From Jaapia argillacea MUCL 33604 (taxonomy: Eukaryota; Basidiomycota; Agaricomycetes; Jaapiales; Jaapiaceae): DNA of 64,000 bases. Shown piece after piece: positions 1 to 11,645 of this stretch (its first letter is position 1; each line of letters starts with the position of its first letter). Made by a program: the position numbers and the translations under genes. The stretch covers positions 390,121 to 454,120 of the forward strand of contig KL197729.1 in the NCBI GenBank assembly GCA_000697665.1, given 5' to 3'. The notes beneath the pieces were generated by a model. It worked only from the letters and a program-made list of their open reading frames with translations. It was not told the DNA's origin and searched no databases.

Positions 1-1888
1 TTAGTTTCGTCGTATCGTGTCCTTAGATTTCCGAGTAGTCCGACTCGATTCCCGACGTTCCGTACACCCACGCAAGTACTCGCCGTAGCGCACCCTCCCC
101 TCTGGATTACTCCTCCACTATCGCTGTGTCGAGTTGAGTTTCCTTTTGTGTTCCGATTACTGGACACATCAATTCCGGACCTTACAAAGTCTGTCCTACG
201 CATTCCCGCATCCCGAAACACTGATCCCTCCCGTTCTTCGATTTCCATTGAAGACGAACAACTACCCCTCACTCGGACCTCACGCACCCCGAGTACCCCA
301 CATCGGAACCATTCTGGCTTCAGCACAATCACTTCGTCATTATAACTGTCGTCTCCTGCATGATCTGGACGATGCAAAAGTGGATCTGCTTTAGTCATTT
401 GTTTTCCTGGTTTATGCGTTAAAGCAAAGTCAAAGTTTTGTAACTTCGCTACCCATCGTGCTTGTCTGGGTACCAGTTTCTGTGGTTTCCTAAAATATTC
501 AAGATTCTTATGATCTGTATGGATCTCAAATTGCTGTTTTGCTCCCATGAGGAAGTGTCTCCACTCGTCAAGTGTGGTCATCAGGGCTAGCATTTCCCTG
601 TTGTAGATGTCATAATTTCGTTCTGCAGGTGAGAGGCTTCTTGATAAGAACGAAATTGTTTTCCACACTCCTTCTTGCTTCTGGCTCAGTTCTGCACCTA
701 GTGCAAACTGTGAAGCATCACATTCTACTCTGAACTGATCGTCATCATTCAGTATTCCCAGTATGGGTGCCGATGTGATGGTTTTCTTGATCATTTCAAA
801 TGCCTCCTGTTGTTCTGGACCCCAGGTCCATTCCGCCGTTCCTGTCAACTTGGTCATTGGTCCTGCAATTTTGGAAAAATCTTTGATGAACTTGCAATAG
901 AAGTTCGCAAATCTGAGGAATTGCTGTATATCCCTTTTGTTTCTAGGGATTGGCCACTCCGTGACCCCAGCAACTTTCAAAGGATCCATCTTTACAAAAT
1001 TGTGTCCAACTATATGTCCCAAGTATTCGACTTCTGTTTTCTCAAACTCGCATTTTTCTGGTTTGCAAGTTAAATGATTCTCTCGAAGAATCTGAAGTAC
1101 TTGGCGTGTGACTATACGCTGTTCCTCCAGGGTGTTTGAGAAAATGAGGATGTCGTCTAAATACACAACAACCTTGCCCTGCAAGATTAATTCTCTAAAC
1201 TTTGCATTCATGAACGTTTGGAACGTTGCTGGACTGTTTGTTAAGCCGAAAAACATAACCAATGGCTCAAACAGTCCACAGTTCGTCATGAACGCAGCCT
1301 TCTCTTCATCACCCTCTTTCATGCGAATATTATTATATCCCCACCGAATATCCAATTTGGTGAAGAATTTCGCTCCTTTCAGTCTATCCAACAGTTCCGA
1401 AATCAACAGAAGTGGATATTTGTTTTTCTTGGTTAGGTCATTTAACCGTCTATAATCTTGTACTGGATGGAGGTCTCCTTCTTTCTTTTTGACGAAGAAG
1501 AAAGGTGCTCCCCATGCTGATTTCGACGGTCTAATATGACCTGTAGCCAAATTATCTTCTAAGAATTTATCCAGCAACTCTTGTTCTTTAAGAGTCACTG
1601 CATAGGCTTTTCCTGCATACAGTACAGCTCCATCTACTAGTTCGATCGCATGGTCCCACGGTCGGTGATCTGGTAGATGTTTGAAGTCTGTGTTGGTGAA
1701 GACATCTATGAAGTCATGATAGAGGGATGGTACAATCTCCTCAAATGACTCCTTCTTCTTATGCAAATTTTTTTCTCTTGCTATGTCGATAGTGTTGGTA
1801 GCGCATAGCTGTACGTGTTCATCTTCTTTTGATCGTCTCCAATGATCTTCATCTATCATAAAGAGTGTATCACCTTCTTCGATATCAA
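1..1888 (-). mobile_element. pol: reverse transcriptase and RNase H part of the Ty3/gypsy fossil
   Basis: The minus strand encodes the YLDD-type polymerase motif followed by I-L-I-F-S near 1150-1170. Upstream (about 1200-1270) is the F-G-L-T-N-S-P-A-T-F-Q region typical of gypsy reverse transcriptase. Residues of RNase H (Y-D-R-E-L-L-type and the K-P-G-K-x-x-x-A-D end) lie between about 330 and 640. This region is a fossil of the element, not a host gene. Confidence 0.87.
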
Positions 1889-1889
1889 T

Positions 1890-2873
1890 TCAATTAAGGT
1901 GGATGCAAGTTTCAGGACAACGCAGGAATTCAACTTTTCGATTTGTCCAGTCGATTAATGGGTTATGATGTTCAACCCATTCATATCCAAGGAAGACATC
2001 AGCCTTTCCCAGTTGTGTGACCAGAAGCATCAAAACTTCTTTATAGTCACCGATGGTTACTGGAAGGCATACATATTCCAGGATATGTCCATGTTCATTG
2101 TTGGTTCCATCCGCATTAAACACCTCTATAGGTTCTTCAAACTTTGTTGTGGTCAAACCATGACGGTGTACAAAGTTTGTGTTGATGCATGAGCCGGTAC
2201 TCCCAGTATCAACTAATGCATTAACATCTATCGTTACTTCTGTCTGTGGATTTGTAATCGTGATTGGCAATTCCATTTGCTTCCCACGACGTAGTCCCTT
2301 TACTACTTTAAAGAGTTTCGGTCCCTCCGTAGTGATGCTACGAAGTTCATCTTTCTTTGTTTTTGTCGATACACTCGACTTTTCTGGTTCTTTTGACTTT
2401 TTCTCTGACTCGTCTGGTATTTCTTCAATTGAAACCATGTGTTTTTTATAAGGGGAATTAAGCACAGTCTTTGCGCTGCCGAGCCTCTTAGAAGAGGACT
2501 CCCCTTGCATTACAGTTTCAGTCGGTATATATAAAGTGCCATGAGAAATTGGTCGTCTAAACACTTCATCTTCTTCTGTCATCGAGCCAATTGTCCTGCC
2601 TAGGGAGCTTACGTTGTTAAGCTTCATTGAAGGCCGTAATTGACTTTTGTCCTCTTCCGGATATGAATCTATAATATTTTCAATATCTGGAAGGTCATCA
2701 ATTGTTAGAAGGGAATAGCGGTTCCCCCCAGTTGAGATGATAGTTTTACTCAGTTTCACGAGTTGTGATGCTTTTTCTTCTATTCTTTTTCTAGGAACTG
2801 CACTTGGTGTATTCAAGCCGTTCCAATCTGAAAACCCGCCTTTTTGAACCCGGCAGGATCTTTGATTGCCCAT
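1890..2873 (-). mobile_element. retropepsin-like protease domain of the Ty3/gypsy fossil
   Basis: The translated stretch carries an aspartic protease core: A-L-V-D-T-G-S-T-G-S-C-I-N in the middle, followed later by F-L-G-Y-E-W-V-E-H-H-N-P-x-I-D-W, the usual gypsy protease ending before reverse transcriptase. It overlaps the gag end at about 2813-2873, as is common for these elements. Confidence 0.85.
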
Positions 2874-3807
2874 TCATTGACTAGGGCGGCTAGCTGCGAT
2901 TTTGAGGCGTCAGTGCCCCATTCTACAGCTCGGACGGCGACTGTTCCAGAAGTCGTTCCCGTCATTCGATTCGGGGTATGCCAGGGGCTTCCACAGCTCC
3001 CCTTATCGCTCTGTTTTGCACCACATTTAAGGCACGCGCGGTTTAGGTCCATCGGTTGACCCATTCCGCCGTATATCTTTCCTGTGGCGTCTTTCCAATC
3101 TCCTCTTGTTTGCCCAGCAGTAGGAGCCTGCTGTTTCGTCGCAGAGGTCATTAGAGTGTCAGTGCTCTTTTTCCACGACGAAGTCTGTCCTTGAAGATGT
3201 TTGTTCTCCAAACGTCTACTCCACAGTGCGTCATGCACCAGGATCGCCTTTTTCCATGTGTTGTAGTCTGCGGGGAGAGGCGTAACCCTGTAGATCCTGT
3301 CGATGATACCGACATTGACGTTCTGCTCAAGTAACAACAACAGATGTGTGTTGTTCTTGTCATATTTCGCCCTGTTTCTTAGTATCTCGAACTTTTGAAA
3401 GAACTCTTCTGCTGAGTCCTTTCCTTGCACCAAATGTTCTAACTCGAGTTCTGCTTGGCGCTGCAGATTCGAGTCCTCAAATCTCCCTTGAGGATCTTGA
3501 CGATGTCAACCCAAGATTTTTGCCACTTGTTGTTAGTCTCGTCCCAATATTCATCCCAAAAGTTTTCGACCCATGTGTCAACATCTGGGCCCCTGATATG
3601 GGAAATCAGGATGTCGGTTTTTTCCGTTTCTGACAATGTTCCGTTCTTGGGATCGCAGAGGAAAAGCTGCATGCTTCTCCACCATCTCCCAAACTTTTGC
3701 TTGTCCCCAGTAAATATTTCTGGTCTCGCAGCGAGACCTTTACCAGGGTCAGGGTTGGCAACTGCTGCTGCTACTGCTGCTGCTGCTCCACCTGCTCCTC
3801 CAGCCAT
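2813..3807 (-). mobile_element. gag (capsid and zinc knuckle) of the Ty3/gypsy fossil
   Basis: An ATG at 3807 opens an alanine/glycine-rich N-terminus followed by F-x-G-D-K-x-K-F-x-x-W-W, typical of fungal gypsy gag. A CCHC-like cluster beginning C-L-K-C-G lies near 3010-3040. The GCT/GCA triplet run at about 3765-3800 encodes the alanine stretch. The region is split over more than one open stretch. Confidence 0.83.
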
Positions 3808-4696
3808 GGTAGGTATCAGTAGTGGTGGTGGCTGGGTCTGTCTTTGTCGTAAGTTTGGTGGGAGGAAGATGCTGAATGCCCTCGGATGTCGTGGTCTGTG
3901 GACGTAGTTTTCACCCTCTTCTTCGATTTCTTCTTCGTCGTCAGATGGAGTTCTTGGACGTGGTTCACATAAGCTTCAACTGACGTATTCTGGTGACGTT
4001 GTGAAGAACGGTTCGCAGGAGGAACAATCCCACTGATCACACTAGTTTCCTAGCGGCTGGTGACAAAGCCCAATGCGTATGAACGATTCTTGCAGCTAGT
4101 GTTCTGAAGTCGGGCAATCCCGCTGTCCAGATTCTATCACTAGTGCTCTCTTTCCTATTACTAGAGTAGTACGGGGGAATGCAGACAAACAGTCAAATTG
4201 ATCCCTGTAAGTCCGGCTGCCGTGATTAGGCAAAGCGTGAACGAACTCAATCCGGGATGAAACTACTGATGAGGTAATTCCAAAGCAAACCGACATCAAT
4301 GTCGAGAATGCCCAATTGCAAGACTATCCGCAGACACTCAAGTATGTTACTAACTAGCTGTGTGAGGAAGAGCAAATCGTTCTGCAGTCTACACGTTTCC
4401 GAGTCACTGAGAAGGGAAAACTTCAGATGGGGAAGAGGGGTGCTGAAAGCGGAATCCCGCTAACAACGTAAGATGGTATGAGAAAGGAATGTGTGTGAGA
4501 GGCGGCATCTTGGTCGCTGTCGATGTCGAGTTTCAACAAAAGATGGCGGCCAGGATAAAGGTAGGAATAGTTGAATGCATAAACCGTGTCGCCTAGACAG
4601 ATAACAAGGGGGAAGAGAGGCAGTGCCTGTCAAGTGAAAGGGTAGTGGTAGCTTTCAGTTAATGACAAGAAAGAAAAAGCCAACTGAAAGCTGGGG

Positions 4697-4965
4697 TGTT
4701 ATGCCCAGTTCCACCAGCTATATATACACAATCTATCTATGCACATGTAAGCGTCTATCACTAAGCGGGGCTGCTGCACCCGTGCTTCTACTGCGAGTCC
4801 TGAGTAACTATCCTGAGTTACAATCCTGAGTTAGGTCATTTGACGTACTCGGAGAAATCTAGAATGACTGCGGCGTTGTGCGCAGCAACTCAGAGAAATC
4901 TGGATTACTACGGAGTTCTGGAATGCCCTCCATGACATCAGGGGGATCTGGAGGTGTCTATCACA
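4697..4965 (-). repeat. candidate 5' LTR of the Ty3/gypsy fossil
   Basis: On the minus strand the stretch starts TGTGATAG and ends GCATAACA, giving TG..CA termini. A TATATATA run lies near its end. It sits upstream of the gag leader at the expected place for a 5' LTR. The boundaries are a guess because the partner LTR is outside the window. A tRNA primer-binding site next to it was not recognised. Confidence 0.4.
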
Positions 4966-5082
4966 TGACTTACCTGGCGCTTGTTATGTTCGACGATCTA
5001 GACTGAACCTTCTGGGTTGGGGTTGAATTGTGGGATCCTTCATGGAAACTGTGACACCACACCATATCATAGCGCGCAGAAT

Positions 5083-6250
5083 CTAATGCACGACAATCAC
5101 TCCCACATCCCCAAACAACCTCTTCTGCTTCTTCTCGCCCTCGCCCTGCTCGTTCCCCTTCCTCGGCTCAACATGCTCGATCTCCATCTTCCGTCGAGGT
5201 ATACCCTCCATCCCATTTCCCGCATCGACGTTCAAGTTACCTTCAAGGAATTTCATCGTAGAGTACCACTGATTTCAAGGAAAAGTTTCGCGGATTTCGA
5301 GCTGGAAGCGAGGAAGGGGAAGTCGGAGAATGATGTATGCTCGACGCGGACTGAAATGTCAAAGACAAACGTGTCAGAAATCGGCGCAACGTAGACGACG
5401 ACGGGAGGAACGTACTGAGAGCTATAATAGGTGCGTCACCCCAACCCTTAGCAATACCCTGTAACCTTGCGAAATGATCGCTCTAGAGCGTGAACCCCTC
5501 GGCGTTAAGAATTAGCATAGGCATGACTGCGGCGTTGATGGTATCAGACGACGGAGCGGTCGAAGATGATTGACGAGAGAAATATGGGGTAGGTCCAGGA
5601 GTCGGAAGGGGCTCGAGCCACAGATCATGCACGACTGCTTTCGTGATGGTATCTTGGCGTAGCCGTCCGTGGGAGGGGACGAGAGTAAGCTAAACTGTCA
5701 AAAGGAACACATGAGTTGGGATAAAAGAAGCGCAAGCAAGAGTGAACTAACGACTGCGGCACCTCCAAACGAAATGGCCCATCAGGGCGGCGTCCTCCTC
5801 ACCTCACCTCACTCACTCCACACCCGTTCCTCCATTGATCCTAATCGAAAACACCCTTACCCCCATACCAATATCCACCACCAATTTCCTTACCGTCTTT
5901 ATCCAGCACGAACAATTCGCGGCCGTCGCCGGTTTGTATGAACTGTTCGAAGGCGTTGGAGCCCAAATATGTCTCCTTTCTTAGGAACTGATCAAGGCGG
6001 AGGGCGAATGGGTTGGAGGGTTTGCCATTTGGCCCCCTGTTGACGGTATAGACTTCAGGTTCGTGCTCAAAAGCAGGGTAGGGGACGGCTGGGAACATAC
6101 GCGACGTCTTCGGGTTGGGTGTAAAACATCGCCTTCACTTTCCCGGTGTCGGTGTTCTTGGGCATAACCACGGGGAGGTACCATCTCGGTGTTCAAACGC
6201 GATAACTACGCGTCCCGAGTACGAATCGCTCCCTCCTTTCAAGGTTGCGT
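5083..6250 (-). pseudogene. PAF-acetylhydrolase-like lipase, copy 1 (5'-truncated)
   Basis: This is the C-terminal two thirds of the lipase family whose intact member is at 28574-30434. The stop codon is at 5083. The catalytic histidine context (V-E-H-T-S-F-S-D-F-P) is kept near 5330. The N-G-K-P-S-N-P-F-A-L-R-L-D block is at about 5990-6040 and F-E-H-R-D-G-T-S-P near 6190. Similarity stops at about 6250, so the first exons, including the G-L-G-G-S block, are missing. Small indels relative to copy 4 put parts in different frames. I infer a dead copy. The sequence from 6250 to 6460 matches none of the three module genes. Confidence 0.75.
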
Positions 6251-6460
6251 ATGGCTTGGGATGTTGGCGGGGAGGACCGAGTTACCTTCACCCAGCGACA
6301 TGCTAAGTGCCGAGGCTTTCGGAGGCGACGAAGGGTGTGAGGGGGTTGTTGGTCAGTTTGAGAGGTATCAGGAAAGCATCGAGCTGAAACGATGAGTGTT
6401 AACTGTGAGACATAGTGACATACACGAGGCAACGAAAGATGTTTTTGATTTTGTTTCAGT

Positions 6461-8100
6461 CTAATTCAGGACATGGTTACAGTTAGAGAGCGGGACAGCG
6501 CTGCCGACCTCGAGCGGTTCGGATACGGGATGGAAAGTGTTCATGCTGATCAAGTTCGGATAACGAAACGCCGTATGATCGATGCTCTTCCCGAGTCCCA
6601 ACATGATGATCAAGAGAGTAGGAGTTATTCCCTAGATAATGGAATCCACTAATCAGTTTGTTAACTGAGTGATTTTAGGGACGACCTACAGTGAGTTGGT
6701 TCACAATAGCTGCGGGAACGTTCTATCGTCAATATTCCGATCTGTCAGCACGTTGCGAAACTGGTGTGGCAAGTTCACATACTGAGAAATCATCGGGGTA
6801 AATATATATAAAAGCGACTCGAATGACGATCCACATCGTATACACCCCGCCGGACTCAACACTGCTGCACTATCAACTTGAGTAGGGTAGAGATAATACG
6901 AGAACCTACATCGCTTTCACGACCTGACGGTATTTCCGAGTAGCTCTCCTTCCGAGAGTTCTATGGAAACCCCGCGTGATCCACCAAATACGAGAAACTA
7001 GAAAGATATCATCATTGCAGAAGGACGATGGAACCGGAATGGGCTGGAGAGCATACCTATAAGAACAGTGGTTAGAACATTTGTCGTTATTATCAGCGCG
7101 CCTTGGATTGCGGAGAGGGTAGACTGTAGATCTGTTAAAATCATCCATTCCGGAGGCGGTGTTGTTTCGTCAAGTGGGGCGTGAAGGCGGATGTAATATA
7201 TTTTGGACATAACGGAGGTTTGAAAAAGGCCACAAACTGAAGAAATAGTGAGCCTAGTCTCGCATGTCAAGAAAACCAAGGAAAGGCACCGGTTGTACCA
7301 ACGAGGGTGGCGATGGGAATGACGATGACCCATATCCTCGATTTCCAGAGCACAAAGGTTCGATGAATCTACAATGGGGGGTTGAGATCAATGTCAGCTG
7401 TCATTAATCATCCGCTCACGAGGAGTCCGTCCGCCATAAGCCTGGATAATATTCCGCTGTGAGGGATATTTCAACGATGTGGACTTGACACGCACTGAGT
7501 CACCACATTTACTGTGTCAGCTATCATCCAAAGTATGGTTTGGATGTTAATCTGATTAACACGGCTCTCCGTTTCCCCATCGCACCCAAAACAGACGCCC
7601 CCCGTACAAACCGTATTTGCAACGATTTCGGGGGTAAACAACGCGGTGGCAAAATCTAGTAGCACATTGGCCGTGCAAAGCACAAACATGGTGGTGGCCA
7701 TTGCGAGCAAGTACTTGTTCGGGCGAGTGTAGACACAGATATAAGCACACCCGAGGAATAACGGAATGTATAAACCTGCATTGTGTCAGCTTGGTGGCTT
7801 CCTACGACAGGGATAAGCAAACCGAATAAGAGGGCTTCGGCCTAACACCAAAAGCCATCAGGGTTAGATGTTGAAGGGCAGAGTATCGGACATAACTTAC
7901 CCACATGGTCGTAAATGAGGCCTGCCAAATGTAGCAAAAGAGATGAGCTCAACGAGGATGATGGAAAGAAACTGTAGAGAACTGACATGATAACTCCTCT
8001 CGCCACACATGATGATAAAATTAGGACGCTTAGCAAAGGCGAAATCGGACAATGAGAGTATCCACGAAGAAGTGGCAGGACTTGGTGAATGGCGACCATA
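6461..8100 (-). CDS. seven-transmembrane-type protein of the R-I-W-W basidiomycete family, copy 1
   Basis: This is a multi-exon gene. Hydrophobic segments come in order: P-L-F-L-G-C-A-Y-I-C-V-Y near 7750, L-L-A-M-A-T-T-M-F-V-L-C near 7690, the loop T-G-G-V-C-F-G-C-D-G near 7590, later membrane segments around 7030-7330, and R-I-W-W-I-T-R-G near 6975 followed by R-K-Y-R-Q-V-V. The last exon encodes G-I-T-P-T-L-L-I-I and ends at a TAG at 6461. This layout matches a large fungal membrane protein family of unknown function; a receptor role is only a guess. The start codon is unsettled: an ATG at 8099 is the best candidate, but the first exon does not align codon by codon with copies 2 and 3. Confidence 0.65.
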
Positions 8101-8594
8101 TCGTCGAGTTTTTATCAATCCATGCAACAGGGATATCGATGGTACCTTGGTTCTTTGATGAGGAGTCTGTGCGGCGTAAACCCATCATCACACCGCCTTG
8201 TTACAGCTGGTTGCATCATGCTTCAATCAACTTGCCAACACAACAGAGCCTAGTAAACGATGATCAGCCCAAATTCGGTAACGGCACCAGAAACTGACAG
8301 CAGTTTATTGTGAGATGATAGATTCTAGTTTCCTATAAGACAAGTTCTTGATGGCCCACCAAGCCTTACCCTTGTAGGAAAGTCTTCTGAGCAGCGTTCC
8401 TGAACGCAACGGAGAGACGGTGGCCTCTTGATATGCAATGGGCTATACTTGTATCGTGTCTCAAAGGCCGCTGTCAGTGCCAACAGACTCGTGGTGATAG
8501 AAGCCGTAAGATCAGGTGATGTCAGTAACGACAGCTCGACAGCTCGACAGTTCGCCGAACCTCGATTTGGCTTGGCGGGAACGATACTTTCCAG

Positions 8595-8890
8595 TCCCGG
8601 CCGAGCATACGTCGTTCTCCGACTTCCCCCTCCTCGCTCCCGACTCCAAATCCCCGAAACTCTTACGATGAAACTCCTCGAAGGCAACTTGGACGTTGAT
8701 ACAGGAAAGGGTGTGGAGGGTATACCTCGACGGAAGATGGAAATCGAGCGTGTTGAACCGGGGGAGGGGAACGAGCGCGGAGAGGGCGAGAAGAAGGAGA
8801 AGAGGTTGGTTGGGGACGTGGGAGAGGCCATCGTGCATTAGAGTTATGTGCCTACGATAGGGTATGGTTCGTCTTGTATCTATCCCATGT
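8595..8890 (+). pseudogene. inverted 3' end of PAF-acetylhydrolase-like copy 2
   Basis: This is the last exon of the lipase family, but on the plus strand, opposite to the rest of its gene at 9070-9851. It starts after an acceptor (..TTCCAG) at 8594, reads through the histidine block A-E-H-T-S-F-S-D-F-P and ends at TAG 8841. The inverted piece continues into the 3' flank, because the tract after the stop matches the region beyond the stop of copy 4. The two parts cannot form one transcript, so the copy is dead. Confidence 0.8.
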
Positions 8891-9069
8891 TGCTGGCCAC
8901 CATTTTTTTTTGCTCCATAGCATCAGAATATTCGTACGTGTGATGCAGTTGCAAGACTCCTCTGACGCTACCAAAGCCCATGAGCTACTGTGGGCGATTT
9001 CGTCTTTCAGCAGCCTTTCGCCTCTGGTTCCTCTCGTCAGAACCGAAGCGTAAGAAATGGTGGAATCGT

Positions 9070-9851
9070 GTGCGGTGATGAAAAAACGTACTGAGAGTGA
9101 TGATGGGTGCGTCACCCCAACCCTTGGCGATACCCTGTAACCTTGCAAATTGAATGCTCCAGAGTGTGCACCCCCCGGAGTTGAGAATCAACAGAGGTAT
9201 GACTGCGCTATTGATGGTATCAGTCGACAGATTGGTCGAAGACGATTGACATAGAGAGTACGGGGTAGGTCCAGGAGACGGAAGAGGCTCGAGCCATGGA
9301 TCATGCACTACCGCTTTCGTGATAGGTATCCTGGCATAGCCGTCCGGAGCAGGAGACGAGAGTAAGCTCAACTGTTGAAAGCAATATATGAGAGTTGGAT
9401 AAAAGGAGCACAAGTAAGGGCGAACTAACAGTGGTGACACCTCCAAACGAATGGCCCGTCAGGGTGACGTCCTTCTCACACCTCACTTCACTCCCTCCAC
9501 ACCCATTCCTCCATTGATCCCATTTGAAGACTACCTTACCCTCCACGCCAACATTCGCCACCTCGCTTTTGGACTGTTGTCAAAGGGCCTGATCGATTGG
9601 GTCAACCGTGATCTTTTGGTAAATGGATAAAAGACGTACCGAACAAGCTAATCGAGCCCCTTCTTCGAGTCACTGTCAACAGCGGCAGAATAGTACGCGA
9701 TGAACGCGACTTCTTCCAAAGTACGCGTAGGCTCCGTATACGATTGACCAATAATATGAACCTGGCGCTACGAGTCGCCAATCGTCGAACAGATAGGACA
9801 AGACGTGACTCCGACCAGGAGTTGGCCTGATGGCGATGATGGATCCACCAT
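9070..9851 (-). pseudogene. PAF-acetylhydrolase-like lipase, copy 2 (body, with deletion and stops)
   Basis: The ATG at 9851 matches the start of copy 4 (M-V-D-P-S-S-P-S-G-Q). Two codons of exon 1 are now TAG: a Gln codon near 9769 and the Trp of L-D-W-L near 9632. After exon 1 the sequence jumps to the region just before the nucleophile, so the equivalent of exons 2-4 is deleted near 9570-9600. The nucleophile motif G-H-S-F-G-G and the H-D-P-W-L-E-P-L acid block are still readable at about 9290-9460. The 3' end is inverted upstream (8595-8890). Confidence 0.8.
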
Positions 9852-10070
9852 GGTGGACGAGCTCAGAGAGTTGTGGGGTTTGTGAGGTTTCGACTATAGA
9901 AAACGAGGGTTGCTGGTCAATTTGTTCGATTGTGATACGAGGGTAGTCCAATCGTCATTTGGCTCGGGGCGAGTTCCTTCACCGTATCATCTATCCCGTT
10001 GTCTTGAACAACTTTGCAAAGGTTCCAATTGTACTTAGTCGAAGATCGATGCCATGAAGGGTGAGCATTA

Positions 10071-10139
10071 CAACCGTTTCGGAAATTCTTGTCCGAAGAT
10101 GACGCGCGTCGCGTCGAAATTCTAAAAATCCAAAAAATG
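10071..10139 (+). repeat. left inverted-repeat arm of the 1.3-kb insertion
   Basis: It starts CAACCGTTTCGG and runs through GACGCGCGTCGCG to a T/A-rich inner end. Its reverse complement occurs at 11172-11240 with about three mismatches by eye. Confidence 0.8.
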
Positions 10140-11171
10140 CCAAAAAATCGAGAAAAGCGGCTGCTCCACGGAACCACACTCTATTGCTCACTTTCCAACC
10201 TGAGAATCTGCACGTCTCGTCTGGGAATCTAATTTTCTCTTGTCTGGTTCCGGAACATCGACTCGAACTTGTTTGGCACGCTTGCGCAATCTACTGCTTG
10301 CCACAGTGGTAAAATCTCAACAACACACAAATGAGGGTGCGGGTGCACGAATCTAGTGACTGTCGAGTGAAGAGAGAAGCAAAGAGATGTTCCTGGGTGT
10401 TGAATAGTGGGAGGGGTGGCATATCGGGCGTGACCAGGATTCGGGGACACGTAGGCTCGTCACTATGGGTTCGTTTTGTTGCATTTCCAACCCTCGTTGA
10501 ATCTCTTCAGAGACTACGGGAGGGAGTACAGTTACTCAGGGAGGTTGCTGGTGAGCGGAGACAAGGGCCGCGACATTTTGCCTCTGTGGTGTTGGGTGTT
10601 GCCGGTGTTGACACCCTCTGTCAGAGTTGATGAGGTTATGCCGTCGATAAATCCATCTCCCCTCAGTGCTGCTGCATGGGCTATGGCGGGTTGTGGAAAG
10701 TGGATAGATACGTAGATATTGATATAAAACTACGAGTTCATTGTATCCTCTGTGGATCACCCACAACCCGTACGCACCCTGCCTTGAAAAAATGGATAAC
10801 CCAAACTCCAGTATATCTCTTCGACGGTTACTCGTCGTCATCTCCTCGATCTAACAAACTGAGGTCGAGCCTCCAAGTGAGAGGGCACACCAACTTGAAT
10901 CGCGATAGCCGATGTTCCCAATCCCTCCTGTAGACTTCTCGCACAATGCCCTCCATGGCAGTAACAGATTCAAGACAGCTGCAGAGGGCATCGTGGTGTT
11001 GGGGAGTCTTGAAACCGTCGTTCTGGGGATTGAGAGGGGGGAATCGGAGAAGTGGCTAGAAGATTCGTTAAGGGCCACGATCGTCTCGGTTCGTCAGCAG
11101 AGAGAATACGTGATTTGTGGGTCGCATGCGAGTTCAGTGAGGTTCGTTCTCGAGCAGAACAATGACTTTCC

Positions 11172-11240
11172 CATTTTTTCGATTTTTAGAATTTCGACGC
11201 GACACGCGTCATCTTCGGACAAGAATTTCCGAAATGGTTG
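11172..11240 (-). repeat. right inverted-repeat arm of the 1.3-kb insertion
   Basis: Reverse complement of 10071-10139. The outer end is followed by TA at 11241-11242, matching the TA at 10069-10070. Confidence 0.8.
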
Positions 11241-11469
11241 TACAGCCGTTTGCAGAACTCAAGGCGTGGCGCGGAAATTCCAAATTTCGCTGGAATTTCG
11301 TTCATATCTTACGCAGCCTGTATCTCACTCAATACATACCCTTTCCTTCTGAAAATATGACCATTCGAATGGTGTTGTGAATCTGCAGGGCATGGTCGCA
11401 GTGAGCAAAGGTTGACGGAAGGAATTTGCCGCATGTTCTGAAATCATGTCCGGCTAGGCGCCCGGGCTG

Positions 11470-11645
11470 GCGCGTGTGGCCCACACACAATTACTCCCTA
11501 CAGAACTTCCAGAGTAAGTACTCTGGCTGCTCTTGGCTCTCTTGGACGAACGCACCTGGATCTCTGGGACGCTTCACTATGTAACACGGGACGTTAGCTC
11601 CTCAAGCAGCCCCCAATCGACTCGTATTACCCTCTCGTTTACCAG
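11470..11645 (+). promoter_or_regulatory. upstream block shared by all three SDR copies (copy 1)
   Basis: A block containing CTCTGGCTGCTCTTGGC, then GGATCTCTGGGA and CAATCGACTCGTATTAC, precedes the start codon. The same block precedes SDR2 and SDR3, so the duplicated unit includes the promoter and 5' leader. No TATA box was identified. Confidence 0.5.

Larger units (their letters stand above)
1..4965 (-). mobile_element. Ty3/gypsy LTR retrotransposon fossil, 5' part only
   Basis: Read on the minus strand, the parts come in the order candidate 5' LTR, leader, gag with a zinc knuckle, retropepsin-like protease, reverse transcriptase and RNase H. This is the Ty3/gypsy gene order. The window starts between RNase H and the expected integrase, so integrase and the 3' LTR are outside. 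The coding region is spread over several separate open stretches, so the copy looks degraded with a few interruptions. Age cannot be estimated because only one candidate LTR is visible. It lies directly beside the truncated lipase copy at 5.1 kb. Confidence 0.88.
10068..11400. mobile_element. 1.3-kb insertion carrying long inverted repeats (non-autonomous DNA-transposon-like)
   Basis: Comparison with the equivalent region upstream of copy 4 (about 30600-30690) shows an uninterrupted sequence there. Here the homology breaks after about 10068 and resumes near 11400. Two arms of about 70 bp in inverted orientation lie at 10071-10139 and 11172-11240 and differ at only a few positions. Each arm's outer end abuts a TA dinucleotide, as in Tc1/mariner-type insertion. 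About 155 bp beyond the right arm also belongs to the inserted material, so the exact element end is unclear. No transposase was recognised inside. Confidence 0.6.

Noticed and set aside
3765-3800. GCT/GCA triplet run as a microsatellite of interest
   Set aside because: It only encodes the alanine-rich start of the retroelement gag.
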